Assembly: GCA_023435895.1 (NCBI GenBank)
Contig: JAEZLH010000019.1
Location: 13,991 to 77,990, forward strand
Origin: Bacillota bacterium
GTDB lineage: Bacteria > Bacillota > Clostridia > Lachnospirales > Lachnospiraceae
Direction of reading: 5' to 3'
Length of the DNA stretch: 64,000 nucleotides
The notes under the pieces are model-generated. The model made no database searches, had not been told where the DNA came from, and saw only the letters and a program-made list of their open reading frames with translations. Numbering within the stretch: the first letter of the stretch is position 1; each line of letters opens with the position of its first letter. The position numbers were made by a program, and so were the translations under genes. This document shows positions 33,025 to 40,787 of the stretch, piece by piece.

Positions 33025-34629
33025 ATGAAGATAACTTTCTTAGGTGCGGCACATGAGGTTACAGGAAGCTGTTATTTATTAGAGGTATGTGGAAAGAATA
33101 TATTGATCGATTGCGGAATGGAGCAAGGTAAGGATACTTACGTTAATGTAGAGATCCCGGTAGCATCAGTGGATATTGATGCAGTACTTTTGACACATGC
33201 ACATATGGATCATTCCGGTAAGCTTCCTTTGCTATATACGGAAGGATTTCGAGGAGCAATTCATACAACCAGCGCAACCAAAGCGTTATGTGATATTATG
33301 CTAAGGGATAGTGCACACATTCAGATGGCGGAAGCAGAATGGAAGAATCGAAAGGGCAAGCGTTCCGGTGACGAAGCGGCTATTCCACTTTATAATATGG
33401 AAGCAGCTTTGGCCACTAACAAATTGTTTATCTCCCATGAATACAGTGAGAAATTCACATTGTTCGATGGTGTAGAAGTTCGATTTATTGATGTTGGACA
33501 TTTGCTTGGATCTGCAAGTATTGAGATATGGATTACTGAAGAGGGCGTAACCAAGAAGATAGTCTTCTCTGGAGATATTGGTAATTTGAATCAACCCTTA
33601 ATCAATGATCCTCAATATATCGAAGAAGCGGATTATGTTGTAATGGAGTCCACCTATGGCGATCGTAGTCATGGTGAAACACCGGATTATATTGGTGAAT
33701 TAACAGATATCATTCAAAGAACTCTGGATAGAGGTGGTAATGTAGTAATCCCTTCCTTTGCAGTTGGAAGAACGCAGGTATTACTTTATTTCTTACGTAA
33801 AATTAAGGATGATAAATTAATTAAGGGACATGGTGATTTTAAAGTATACGTTGATAGTCCATTGGCAGTGGAAGCTACCCAGATCTTCCATGAGCATATG
33901 ATTGGCTACTTTGATCAGGATGCTATGGATTTGGTTAATAAGGGTATTAACCCCTTATCCTTCCCTGGACTAATGACTTCAATTACCGCGGATGAATCAA
34001 AGGCAATTAATTTTGATGATTCTCCGAAAGTAATTATCTCTGCTTCCGGTATGTGTGAAGCCGGAAGAATACGTCATCACCTTAAACACAATTTGTGGAG
34101 AAAAGATAGCACGGTGGTATTCGTTGGCTATCAGGCGGTAGGAACCTTAGGCCGAATGCTATTAGATGGAGTTCCTGAAGTGAAGCTATTTGGCGAAAAC
34201 ATTCAGGTTGCAGCGGATATTTATAAAATGGCGGGTGTAAGCGGACATGCCGACAGAGAAGGTCTGGTGAAATGGCTGAAAGGCTTTAAGAAGAAGCCAG
34301 ATATGGTTTTTGTTGCCCATGGCGATACACAAGTATGCGATCTATTCACGGAATATATTTCAAAAGACCTTGGCTATACAGCGGTTGCTCCGTATAGTGG
34401 TACGACTTATGATTTGGCTGCAAATGTAATGGTCAAAGAAGGAAATGCGATTCCTATTGATTCTAAAGCTGCGGAGGACAGACCGGTGGCAGGTTCTGTA
34501 TTTGAACGTCTGGTTCTTGCGGGCAAACGTTTGTCAGCAGTCATCCAGCATAATAAAGGAGGAGCAAATAAGGATCTTGCAAAATTCCTGAGTCAAATTA
34601 ATTCACTTAGTGATAAATGGGATCGATAA
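33025..34629 (+). CDS. Metallo-beta-lactamase fold nuclease (beta-CASP, RNA-processing type)
   Basis: 534-aa cytoplasmic protein. The MBL zinc motif LTHAHMDHSG places ligands at His58, His60, Asp62 and His63, followed by a GDIGN ligand loop. The beta-CASP region includes VIPSFAVGRTQVLLYFL and PKVIISASGMCEAGRIRHHL, and the C-terminal motif VSGHADREGL is present. This is the YSH1/CPSF-like bacterial RNase family. The ATG at 33025 follows AAGGAGGA and gives the canonical start MKITFLGAAHEVTGSCYLLE. It ends just before a dispersed repeat. Confidence 0.9.
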   Translation: MKITFLGAAHEVTGSCYLLEVCGKNILIDCGMEQGKDTYVNVEIPVASVDIDAVLLTHAHMDHSGKLPLLYTEGFRGAIHTTSATKALCDIMLRDSAHIQMAEAEWKNRKGKRSGDEAAIPLYNMEAALATNKLFISHEYSEKFTLFDGVEVRFIDVGHLLGSASIEIWITEEGVTKKIVFSGDIGNLNQPLINDPQYIEEADYVVMESTYGDRSHGETPDYIGELTDIIQRTLDRGGNVVIPSFAVGRTQVLLYFLRKIKDDKLIKGHGDFKVYVDSPLAVEATQIFHEHMIGYFDQDAMDLVNKGINPLSFPGLMTSITADESKAINFDDSPKVIISASGMCEAGRIRHHLKHNLWRKDSTVVFVGYQAVGTLGRMLLDGVPEVKLFGENIQVAADIYKMAGVSGHADREGLVKWLKGFKKKPDMVFVAHGDTQVCDLFTEYISKDLGYTAVAPYSGTTYDLAANVMVKEGNAIPIDSKAAEDRPVAGSVFERLVLAGKRLSAVIQHNKGGANKDLAKFLSQINSLSDKWDR

Positions 34630-34642
34630 ACATGTAGTTAAT

Positions 34643-34750
34643 GTTCACTCCCAGTCAAAGTTGAGGCTATGATTTCGACGAATGCAAATACTCCTTTTTC
34701 GGAAATCATTTATCGATGTCATTATGCCAAGTTCTGAATGGGGAGTGAAC
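34643..34750. repeat. Dispersed ~105-bp repeat with terminal inverted repeats, copy A
   Basis: Begins GTTCACTCCCAGTCAAAGTT and ends TTCTGAATGGGGAGTGAAC; the ends are inverted repeats, and pairing extends outward (ACATGTAGTTAAT at 34630 with ATTGTTACTGTT-type sequence to 34763). The interior GCAAATACTCCTTTTTCGGA and ATTTATCGA recur in copy B at 61174-61276. It lies between the MBL nuclease and the HD-GYP gene. It has no coding capacity and is MITE-like. Confidence 0.75.
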
Positions 34751-34795
34751 AGTAACAACATGTAAAATATTACACCGAAAAAAATCGAATTATGT

Positions 34796-34824
34796 TTGAC
34801 AGTGCCGATAAAAGGGGCTAAACT
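34796..34824 (+). promoter_or_regulatory. Promoter of the HD-GYP gene
   Basis: TTGACA (34796-34801), 17-bp spacer, TAAACT (34819-34824) is a good vegetative promoter. Overlapping it, GCCGATAA at 34804-34811 is an exact motility sigma-D type -10, but the matching -35 is poor. Confidence 0.55.
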
Positions 34825-34880
34825 ACAATTAGATTTATGCGTACTGTAACGATAAACGTGTTTTTTCGGGGAGGTATAAG

Positions 34881-36845
34881 GTGAAAAGAAAACATTCCTC
34901 TGTCCTGTCACGGATAAAGATTATCAACTATATCTTAATTGGCGCAATTATGATAACGCTGCTGACAGTAATATATTTGTATAATTATAATACCAGAAGG
35001 GAATACGAAGACAAGAGCATATTGAATGTGTTCGCGAAGCAGAGAATGTACAGCCAAATGTTTGCTAAGGATGTCAATCGTTTGTATTATCTGATTCGGG
35101 AGAAGAACGAGCTAAGTCCTTCTTACTCCGTAGTTGAGATTAATAAAGAAATTTCCTACATAAGGCTAAACCTGAAAGAGGAGCGAGATTATTTTAATGG
35201 TAATTTAAAGGCATTCCATTCCTTTGAGGTGTTACTTGAGGGAAAGATATTTCGCATCAGCCCTTACCTTATGGAGCATTCCGAATATCTAAAACAAATT
35301 GATTCACTATGGAAGAATTTTGATCAAGCAATTTTAAATATAGTCAAAGCGGATACTCCGGAAGATATGCGAACGAGTGTCACCTTTGTCAACAATAACA
35401 ACCTGATTTTACTGAATCTTTCAGATAGCCTACTTATGGAAGTTCAAGATTATTCTGTTCATCAGGATAAAAGAGCGGAGAAGGTTGTATATTGTTTAAT
35501 TGGATTTCAAGTTTTTATTATCTTAGCATCGGTATTGGGCTTAAGAAAATATCTGTTCCGTCCCTATCATCAATTATATAAGGGAATCTCTGATATTGGA
35601 CTGAATCATTATGAATCAGATGACTACATTCCGGCTGAGAAGAATGTGAAACCCATCGTGGATGAAGTAAATGGTATGTTCTTAAAGATTAATAATTTGA
35701 TATCCCTAATTGAGAATATGAACAATAATAATTCCTTTATGGAGATTTTAAGTTATATTAACACTGCCTTCTCCACCTTCATTCCGTTTAATTACATTGG
35801 TATCGCTCTGATGAGCAATGATAAGAAGATGATTAAAGCTTCTTATGGTGTTTCTGACGGGACAATTGTTGGATTACCGGAGAAGGTGTTGGATGTTGCC
35901 TGGTATGTAAGTGAGACCAGCCTTGGCAAAGTGATAGATTCGGGAGAAGCCAGAATTATCAATGACCTTGAAGAGTACTGTATGAATAAGCAGGTAAAGC
36001 AATACAATCATATCCTTTTGGAAGCCGGAGTAAAAGCTTCGATCGCATTACCCTTGAAGGTGAATAAGGAACCAGTAGGTATGATTTTCTTTTCCAGCAC
36101 GAAAAAGAATGTTTATACAAAAGAACATGCGAAGTTGCTCGGAACGCTTGCTAACAGTATTGCAATCAGTTTGAACAAAAATATATTGACCAATGATATT
36201 ATATTTAGCAGCATTCTTGCATTAGCAAAGTTATCTGAGGCAAGGGATGAAGATACAGGAGAACATATGGAGCGAATGGCCAAATATTCAAGATTAATTA
36301 CTAGGCTATTGTATGAGGAAGAATTGTTCACGGATGTCATAACCTTGGAGTATATACAGAAAATCGAAGAATTTAGCCCGCTGCACGACATCGGAAAAGT
36401 GGCAATTATGGATGATATCTTATTAAAGCCAGGCAAACTTACGGATGCGGAGTATGCGGAGATGAAAAAGCATGCCTTGTTTGGAGGACATGTATTAAGA
36501 GTGGCAGATCAAAATCTTCATGATAAGGGTAATAGCTTATTTACCATCGGAATTGAGATAGCAGAAGGACATCATGAAAAGTGGGATGGTACCGGATACC
36601 CTTACGGCAAACGTGGAGAAGAAATTCCCTTAAGTGCAAGAATTGTAGCAATTGCAGATGTATTTGACGCATTGACAAGCAGGCGTCCTTATAAGGAGGC
36701 ATTTACGTTGGATGCTTCCTTTGACATAATAGAGAAGGGTAAGGGAAAACATTTTGACCCGGTTATAGCAGAGGTTGTATTAAATAATCGTCATCGGATA
36801 GAAGAGTTGTATTTTAAATTCAACAAAAATAAAAAATATGCTTAA
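34881..36845 (+). CDS. Membrane sensor with GAF and HD-GYP domains (c-di-GMP phosphodiesterase)
   Basis: 654-aa protein. Residue order: helix one (about 12-33), an extracytoplasmic PilJ-like four-helix sensor (QRMYSQMFAKDVNRLYYL), helix two (about 205-225), a GAF domain (about 280-430), then HD-GYP (about 450-650) with EDTGEHMERMAKYS, His502-Asp503 in LHDIGKVAI, HHEKWDGTGYPYG, and IVAIADVFDALTSRRPY. All metal ligands appear present, so it should hydrolyse c-di-GMP. The start is GTG with GGGGAGGT at 34869-34876. It stands alone between a repeat-bearing promoter region and a terminator. Confidence 0.9.
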   Translation: MKRKHSSVLSRIKIINYILIGAIMITLLTVIYLYNYNTRREYEDKSILNVFAKQRMYSQMFAKDVNRLYYLIREKNELSPSYSVVEINKEISYIRLNLKEERDYFNGNLKAFHSFEVLLEGKIFRISPYLMEHSEYLKQIDSLWKNFDQAILNIVKADTPEDMRTSVTFVNNNNLILLNLSDSLLMEVQDYSVHQDKRAEKVVYCLIGFQVFIILASVLGLRKYLFRPYHQLYKGISDIGLNHYESDDYIPAEKNVKPIVDEVNGMFLKINNLISLIENMNNNNSFMEILSYINTAFSTFIPFNYIGIALMSNDKKMIKASYGVSDGTIVGLPEKVLDVAWYVSETSLGKVIDSGEARIINDLEEYCMNKQVKQYNHILLEAGVKASIALPLKVNKEPVGMIFFSSTKKNVYTKEHAKLLGTLANSIAISLNKNILTNDIIFSSILALAKLSEARDEDTGEHMERMAKYSRLITRLLYEEELFTDVITLEYIQKIEEFSPLHDIGKVAIMDDILLKPGKLTDAEYAEMKKHALFGGHVLRVADQNLHDKGNSLFTIGIEIAEGHHEKWDGTGYPYGKRGEEIPLSARIVAIADVFDALTSRRPYKEAFTLDASFDIIEKGKGKHFDPVIAEVVLNNRHRIEELYFKFNKNKKYA

Positions 36846-36851
36846 ATAATC

Positions 36852-36897
36852 AAAACCCTGTGAAACAAATTTTTGAAATTTGATTCACGGGGTTTTG
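36852..36897 (+). terminator. Rho-independent terminator
   Basis: AAAACCCTGTGAA (36852-36864) pairs with TTCACGGGGTTTT (36884-36896) with an inner CAAATTT/AAATTTG stem. Ends the HD-GYP transcript. Confidence 0.85.
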
Positions 36898-37238
36898 TCA
36901 TTTTTACCATACTCTTTGAAGAAGGTTATGTTTCGAGTTTGTGTTTTTCAAAACATTTCAGTTGATGCGTTTAAAAGTCGGCATCTTTGAGGCAATATCT
37001 TAATGATTTTATCTTTACATCATTCTTTCTTTAAGTTGTTCTTTCTTTTATATTATTCTTTCACGTTTATCATTTTTTACAAGCTATTTTTACAATGACT
37101 TTCACATTTTATACTACAATAGTTTATAAAAATTTTATGACAATAATTGAATAGTATACTATTTTCAAAATTGCAGATATTATAAATGAGCAAATAGATT
37201 AATGCTTATGTCATTACATGCTTTGGAGGTGTGTGATT
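36898..37238. other. AT-rich intergenic region before csbD-like gene
   Basis: About 340 bp without a gene. Several TTCTTTC stretches occur at 37020-37070. The promoter of the stress-protein pair is probably in 37120-37200, but no consensus was pinned down. Confidence 0.35.
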
Positions 37239-37466
37239 ATGGGAAAAATGGAGCGAGCAAAGGATAAGGTTGTCGGCAAGGTTATGGAAACTTCGGGCAA
37301 GCTTACAAATGATCAAGAGCTTGAATTTACCGGAAAATTTAAAACCATGACAACAGAAGTAAAAGAGAAGATGCATGATGTAAAAGAAAATGTATATCAG
37401 GAAGCAAACGATCTTATGGACAAAGCAAATGATAAGCTGAAAAATAAAAAAGATAAGATGTCCTGA
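37239..37466 (+). CDS. CsbD family stress-response protein
   Basis: 75-aa, highly charged, helical protein. The segment MERAKDKVVGKVMETSGKLT near the N-terminus matches the CsbD pattern (G/E-x-x-K-x-x-x-G-K-x-K-E-x-x-G-x-x-T-x-D). The C-terminal half is a Lys/Glu/Asp-rich helix. The ATG at 37239 is 8 bases after GGAGGT. A GlsB-type membrane protein follows 13 bp later, a common stress-gene pairing. Confidence 0.75.
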   Translation: MGKMERAKDKVVGKVMETSGKLTNDQELEFTGKFKTMTTEVKEKMHDVKENVYQEANDLMDKANDKLKNKKDKMS

Positions 37467-37479
37467 AAGGAGCAAAATT

Positions 37480-37758
37480 ATGGTATTTGTAATGCCTACA
37501 GTAACAAGTATTATCGTATGGGTAATTCTAGGCGCAATATCCGGATGGATTGCAAGTATGATTACCGGTAAAAATGAAGAAATGAAATTCGGAGCGAATC
37601 TGTTATTCGGTATCATCGGCGCATTTGTTGGTGGATGGCTGGCAAGCATCTTTGGACTGGCTCCCGCAACCGGATTAAATCTATGGAGCTTTATTGTAGC
37701 AATCGTAGGTGCCGTTATAGTACTTGGAATAGTCAGTCTTTTCAAGACTAGGGATTAA
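37480..37758 (+). CDS. GlsB/YeaQ/YmgE family membrane protein
   Basis: 92-aa small membrane protein with three helices, each containing Gly-rich packing motifs: GAISGWIASMITG, LLFGIIGAFVGGWLASIFGL, and a third at 68-88. This is the transglycosylase-associated (GlsB) family of stress-induced membrane proteins. AAAGGAGC precedes the ATG. It is in an operon with the CsbD-like gene and ends before a strong terminator. Confidence 0.88.
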   Translation: MVFVMPTVTSIIVWVILGAISGWIASMITGKNEEMKFGANLLFGIIGAFVGGWLASIFGLAPATGLNLWSFIVAIVGAVIVLGIVSLFKTRD

Positions 37759-37776
37759 AGAAATACTTTAAAAAAG

Positions 37777-37812
37777 TGCGATGAATGTATGGTTATTCAT
37801 CGCATTTTTTTG
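37777..37812 (+). terminator. Rho-independent terminator
   Basis: TGCGATGAAT (37777-37786) pairs with ATTCATCGCA (37795-37804), followed by TTTTTTT. Confidence 0.92.
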
Positions 37813-37845
37813 TATAATTATTACAAGCCATTTAAGAAAGAAAGT

Positions 37846-38050
37846 TTATTGAATTTGAATGTTTTCAATTTGCCAAAAGAAAAGCTGAATTATTTGAATA
37901 GTTTAAGTATGCCAAGAGAAAAGCTGAATTATTTGAATAGTATAAGTTTGTCGAGAGAAAAGCTGAATTATCTTGAATAGTTTAAGTATGCAAACGGAAA
38001 AGCTGATTTATCTTGAATGGTTTTCAATGGAACCTGAAGAAAAGGACTGT
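37846..38050 (+). repeat. 39-bp tandem repeats encoding a 13-aa repeat ORF, frameshifted
   Basis: About five imperfect 39-bp units, for example ATTTGAATAGTTTAAGTATG followed by CCAAGAGAAAAGCTGAATT. Translated, each unit gives the 13-residue pattern LNSLSMPREKLNY, with variants LNVFNLPKEKLNY and LNSISLSREKLNY. An extra C near 37972 shifts frame and stops the ORF at 37980; ignoring that base, it continues LNSLSMQTEKLIY then LEWFSMEPEEKDC and stops at 38052, still in register with the repeat. No good start codon or ribosome-binding site was found; the terminator at 37777 lies upstream. Confidence 0.6.
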
Positions 38051-38066
38051 TAAAGGAGGTAATGGG

Positions 38067-38708
38067 ATGGAGAACAGAGCAATAAAAATTTTGTCACCGG
38101 TGAATAAGAAGATTGCAATTAAAGTGATTTCCGGTCATTTTGCAACCAGTAGTTCTCACGTAAATCTGTACATTGATTTGACAACCATGAAGACACGGCA
38201 AAGTGAGGCGATGGAAGCGGCCAAATTCTTAGCCAAACAGTATATGGTGAATACCCTAGTGGATACGATTGTCTGCCTTGATGGATGCGAGGTGATCGGA
38301 GCCTTTCTCGCTCAAGAGTTGTCGCTTGCAGGAATTATGTCCATGAATGCTCATCAAACGATTTATATCATTACACCTGAGTTCAATACGCATGGTCAGA
38401 TGATTTTCAAAGAAAATTATCAGCCTTTGGTGAACTCCAAGAATATCCTTCTTCTGTCCGGCTCTACGACAACAGGAGATACCTTAAGAAGGAGTATAGA
38501 ATGCATTCAGTATTATGGAGGCATTGTGCAGGGCATCAGTTCCATATTCAGTGCCGTTGATTACATAGACAAAATACCGGTGAATGCCATTTATAGATCC
38601 AAAGATCTCCCTGATTATCACAGCTATGCGGTAAATGAATGCCCTTTGTGTAGAGAAAAGCATCATTTGGAAGCAATCGTTGACGGTAACGGATACATTC
38701 GTCTATAG
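38067..38708 (+). CDS. Phosphoribosyltransferase-like protein with C-terminal CxxC
   Basis: 213-aa protein related to orotate-type phosphoribosyltransferases. The fold signature is a hydrophobic strand plus PRPP-loop-like segment NILLLSGSTTTGDTLRRSIE (about residues 124-143); the usual two acidic residues before the TTTG are replaced by Ser-Gly, so PRPP catalysis may be altered. A C-terminal VNECPLCREKHHLEAI could bind metal. The ATG at 38067 is chosen because TAAAGGAGGT at 38051-38060 is well placed. The substrate is unknown. Confidence 0.65.
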   Translation: MENRAIKILSPVNKKIAIKVISGHFATSSSHVNLYIDLTTMKTRQSEAMEAAKFLAKQYMVNTLVDTIVCLDGCEVIGAFLAQELSLAGIMSMNAHQTIYIITPEFNTHGQMIFKENYQPLVNSKNILLLSGSTTTGDTLRRSIECIQYYGGIVQGISSIFSAVDYIDKIPVNAIYRSKDLPDYHSYAVNECPLCREKHHLEAIVDGNGYIRL

Positions 38709-38741
38709 GGGATATCATTTAATGGAGGAGGTAGTTATAGA

Positions 38742-39188
38742 ATGCACCAGAAAAGAACTATCAGTAGTTTAATAGGTCCAATTATAATTATAATAGTCCT
38801 CTTTAGTATTATATATATTATAGGTCATAGTATTATTCTTAAGAATCATGATATAAAGTTATGGAAGGAATTTAGAAATAACTTGAATTCTGATGAAATC
38901 TTGAAAGTTGAGTTTTTTGGTACAAAAAGTCTTACTCTACGGGACAAAGATAAGAATGCATTTATTGATACTTTAAAAAAGTCAACTTTTTATAAGAGTA
39001 ATCGAGAACGGAATGGTTCTACAGGGGTGGTAATTGTACTTCATTATACTAATGGAAGCGAATTTAGTTTCAGTTGTCAAGGAGGGAATCACTTTGAACT
39101 TAGTTATAAGGACTTACAATTTTTAATAAAGAATAAAGAAATAACAAAGTTGATGGATGAGAACGGTATTAATTGGTATGACACTTAA
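38742..39188 (+). CDS. Membrane-anchored hypothetical protein
   Basis: 148 aa: one N-terminal helix (residues 8-31, LIGPIIIIIVLFSIIYIIGH) and an external alpha/beta domain with LKVEFFGTKSLTLRDKDKNA and VVIVLHYTNGSEFSFSCQGG. The pattern recalls small DUF-type domains that follow lipoprotein or membrane anchors in Firmicutes, but no family is named. GGAGGAGGT lies 10 bases before the ATG. Confidence 0.6.
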   Translation: MHQKRTISSLIGPIIIIIVLFSIIYIIGHSIILKNHDIKLWKEFRNNLNSDEILKVEFFGTKSLTLRDKDKNAFIDTLKKSTFYKSNRERNGSTGVVIVLHYTNGSEFSFSCQGGNHFELSYKDLQFLIKNKEITKLMDENGINWYDT

Positions 39189-39208
39189 AATTATAATCGA
39201 TATTCTAT

Positions 39209-39303
39209 TTGGCTTAGTTGTACAAGTTATCAATCATGTAGCAATTAAAAGATTCTCATGAATAAATACGCAATTAATTGCGAAAGAAGGTAAACTAAGC
39301 CAA
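39209..39303. terminator. Long-loop inverted repeat between convergent genes
   Basis: TTGGCTTAGTT (39209-39219) and AACTAAGCCAA (39293-39303) are perfect inverted repeats separated by 73 bases that contain the smaller palindrome GCAATTAATTGC. It may act as a boundary between the converging genes. Confidence 0.4.
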
Positions 39304-39325
39304 TGGAGTATCGTACTACCATTAC

Positions 39326-40261
39326 CTACATAAATTTTTTCTTCTTAAAGAAGAGCAAACAGATTGCAGCCACAATCACGCATAGAGTTATTACGAATAG
39401 GTAACCGTATCGCCAGGTGATTTCCGGCATGGAAGTAAAGTTCATGCCATACCAACCTACAATAAGAGTCAATGGTAGAAAAACTGTGGTTACTACAGTG
39501 AATATTTTCATAATACGATTCAGGTCATATTCCAGCTGGGCGTGATAAGCTTCTCTTACATGTACGCTGTATTCCTGAAGCATGCGGGTGTTGCTACTCA
39601 AACGTTCTGCACGGCTGGCAAATACCTTAAAGTAATGAAGATTGGCTTCTTCAAAGATATCAATTGCATTCTCCTCAAGCTCTTCCCCAATGTCTATGAA
39701 TTGCTGAAAATAGTTATCCATCAGCATAAGCTTTTTTCGAATTTCTGTAATAGAGTGAGTAAAATTCTTTTCTAATTTCAGGTCATTAATTTTATCTTCG
39801 TAGGTGCTGATTTCATCTTCTATTTTCTCCAGTATGGAGTAGTCCTCACTAATAAAGCGCTCCAGCATTACAAAGAGCAAGCGTTCCTGTGTCATTTTGT
39901 TCAGGTTCAGATCATACAGGATTTCTTCCAGCTTAACTTTAGAGCTTTTGTCACGGTCTTCGATCATAACAAAAATAATAAGATTCTTTTTAATATAAAG
40001 TCCCAAACGGTCTTGAAGCCTTATGATTTGCCTAGGATTAATCGCAATAATTACGCCAAACAGGTAGTCGTAATAGGAGTTTAACGTGCCGTGAATATGG
40101 CGGCCGCCATTTTTGCATTCCGCAATGGTAATATAGGAGAACCCAAATTGTTCGTAACATTCCTCCAACTCTTCCAATTCAATTAAGCCAACAGTAAGCA
40201 CATCGGGATTGATTTTGTGATAGGGTATTTCTTTGATTTCATCCTTGATCTGGTAGAACAT
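39326..40261 (-). CDS. corA: CorA family divalent cation transporter
   Basis: 311-aa Mg2+/Co2+ channel subunit. A large cytoplasmic N-terminal domain with long helices (residues about 120-245) leads to two C-terminal membrane helices. The pore signature GMN is present in VGWYGMNFTSMPEITWRYGY at about residues 275-290. The C-terminus is basic (FFKKKKF), as usual. It is transcribed toward the 39188 gene. Confidence 0.9.
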   Translation of the reverse strand: MFYQIKDEIKEIPYHKINPDVLTVGLIELEELEECYEQFGFSYITIAECKNGGRHIHGTLNSYYDYLFGVIIAINPRQIIRLQDRLGLYIKKNLIIFVMIEDRDKSSKVKLEEILYDLNLNKMTQERLLFVMLERFISEDYSILEKIEDEISTYEDKINDLKLEKNFTHSITEIRKKLMLMDNYFQQFIDIGEELEENAIDIFEEANLHYFKVFASRAERLSSNTRMLQEYSVHVREAYHAQLEYDLNRIMKIFTVVTTVFLPLTLIVGWYGMNFTSMPEITWRYGYLFVITLCVIVAAICLLFFKKKKFM

Positions 40262-40563
40262 AATCTGCTCCCTTCCAATAAATTAAACAGTTAAAATCTA
40301 TTATATCCATAGATTTTTATTGATAACCACGGCATTCAATTCTTTGCTCTATCCATATTATACCTGCTGTTTCGGTTTGTAAATACTTAAGTGACATCCT
40401 TAACAAAACCTTAATTGCATCCTTAGTAGGTACAGATTTAATGCTTTATAACGTTAGTGATAAATACAAGTTACGGGGAAGCCGGAATGATTTGTTTCGG
40501 TATAATTTTGATGATTTAATTTCACAATGACTTTAATCACAGTACTACTGATGTATTCCCGTG

Positions 40564-40571
40564 CATACAAT
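40564..40571 (+). promoter_or_regulatory. Candidate sigma-E -10 element of spoIIID
   Basis: CATACAAT at 40564-40571 matches the sigma-E -10 consensus (CATACAnT). The -35 region 14-15 bases upstream is only a partial match. In Bacillus, spoIIID is transcribed by sigma-E in the mother cell, so the position is sensible. Confidence 0.45.
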
Positions 40572-40588
40572 GTAACAACAACGATAAT

Positions 40589-40621
40589 AAGGGGGAATGC
40601 GTTCTACGGACGTTGGAACGC
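40589..40621 (+). promoter_or_regulatory. Ribosome-binding site set apart by a hairpin
   Basis: AAGGGGG (40589-40595) is 33 bases from the spoIIID ATG at 40629, too far for normal initiation, but GCGTTC (40599-40604) and GAACGC (40616-40621) form a hairpin between them. Folding would reduce the effective spacing to about 10 bases. Confidence 0.4.
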
Positions 40622-40628
40622 AGACACT

Positions 40629-40787
40629 ATGAAAGGCTATATAGAGGAACGAGCGGTTGAAATTGCGAATTTTATTATTGAAAATAATGCTACTGTGAGA
40701 CAGACCGCAAAGCAGTTCGGCATTTCGAAGTCAACCGTACATACGGATGTAACAAAATGGAACACTAATAAGATGGTGATTTCATAA
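40629..40787 (+). pseudogene. spoIIID: spoIIID, N-terminal part (interrupted gene)
   Basis: Encodes the first 38 residues of the sporulation regulator SpoIIID, MKGYIEERAVEIANFIIENN then ATVRQTAKQFGISKSTVH, after which the family sequence stops and an unrelated tail (TDVTKWNTNKMVIS) runs to a stop at 40787. The break falls inside the DNA-recognition helix. The missing C-terminal half is intact at 51529-51690 in the same orientation. Joining at the shared GTACATA gives a standard 89-aa protein. SpoIIID is a mother-cell transcription factor acting after sigma-E; the truncated 52-aa product lacks the C-terminal basic helix needed for DNA binding. Confidence 0.93.
40737..40743 (+). other. attL core of the spoIIID element
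   Basis: GTACATA encoding V37-H38 of SpoIIID. Left of it the sequence is spoIIID; right of it (CGGATGTAAC) it is element. The neighbouring GTAAC is also near both cores (CGGATGTAAC here, AAGACGTAAC at the right junction). Confidence 0.8.

Noticed and set aside
34645..34911. Minus-strand 88-codon ORF over the dispersed repeat
   Set aside because: It runs through the non-coding repeat and the HD-GYP promoter, lacks a ribosome-binding site, and copy B of the repeat does not keep the frame.
37846..38050. CRISPR array
   Set aside because: The 39-bp units are contiguous without unique spacers, and no cas genes are present.
40527..40628. 34-codon N-terminal extension of spoIIID
   Set aside because: SpoIIID proteins start at M-K-x-Y-I-E-E-R; the extension has no family match and overlaps the candidate sigma-E -10.
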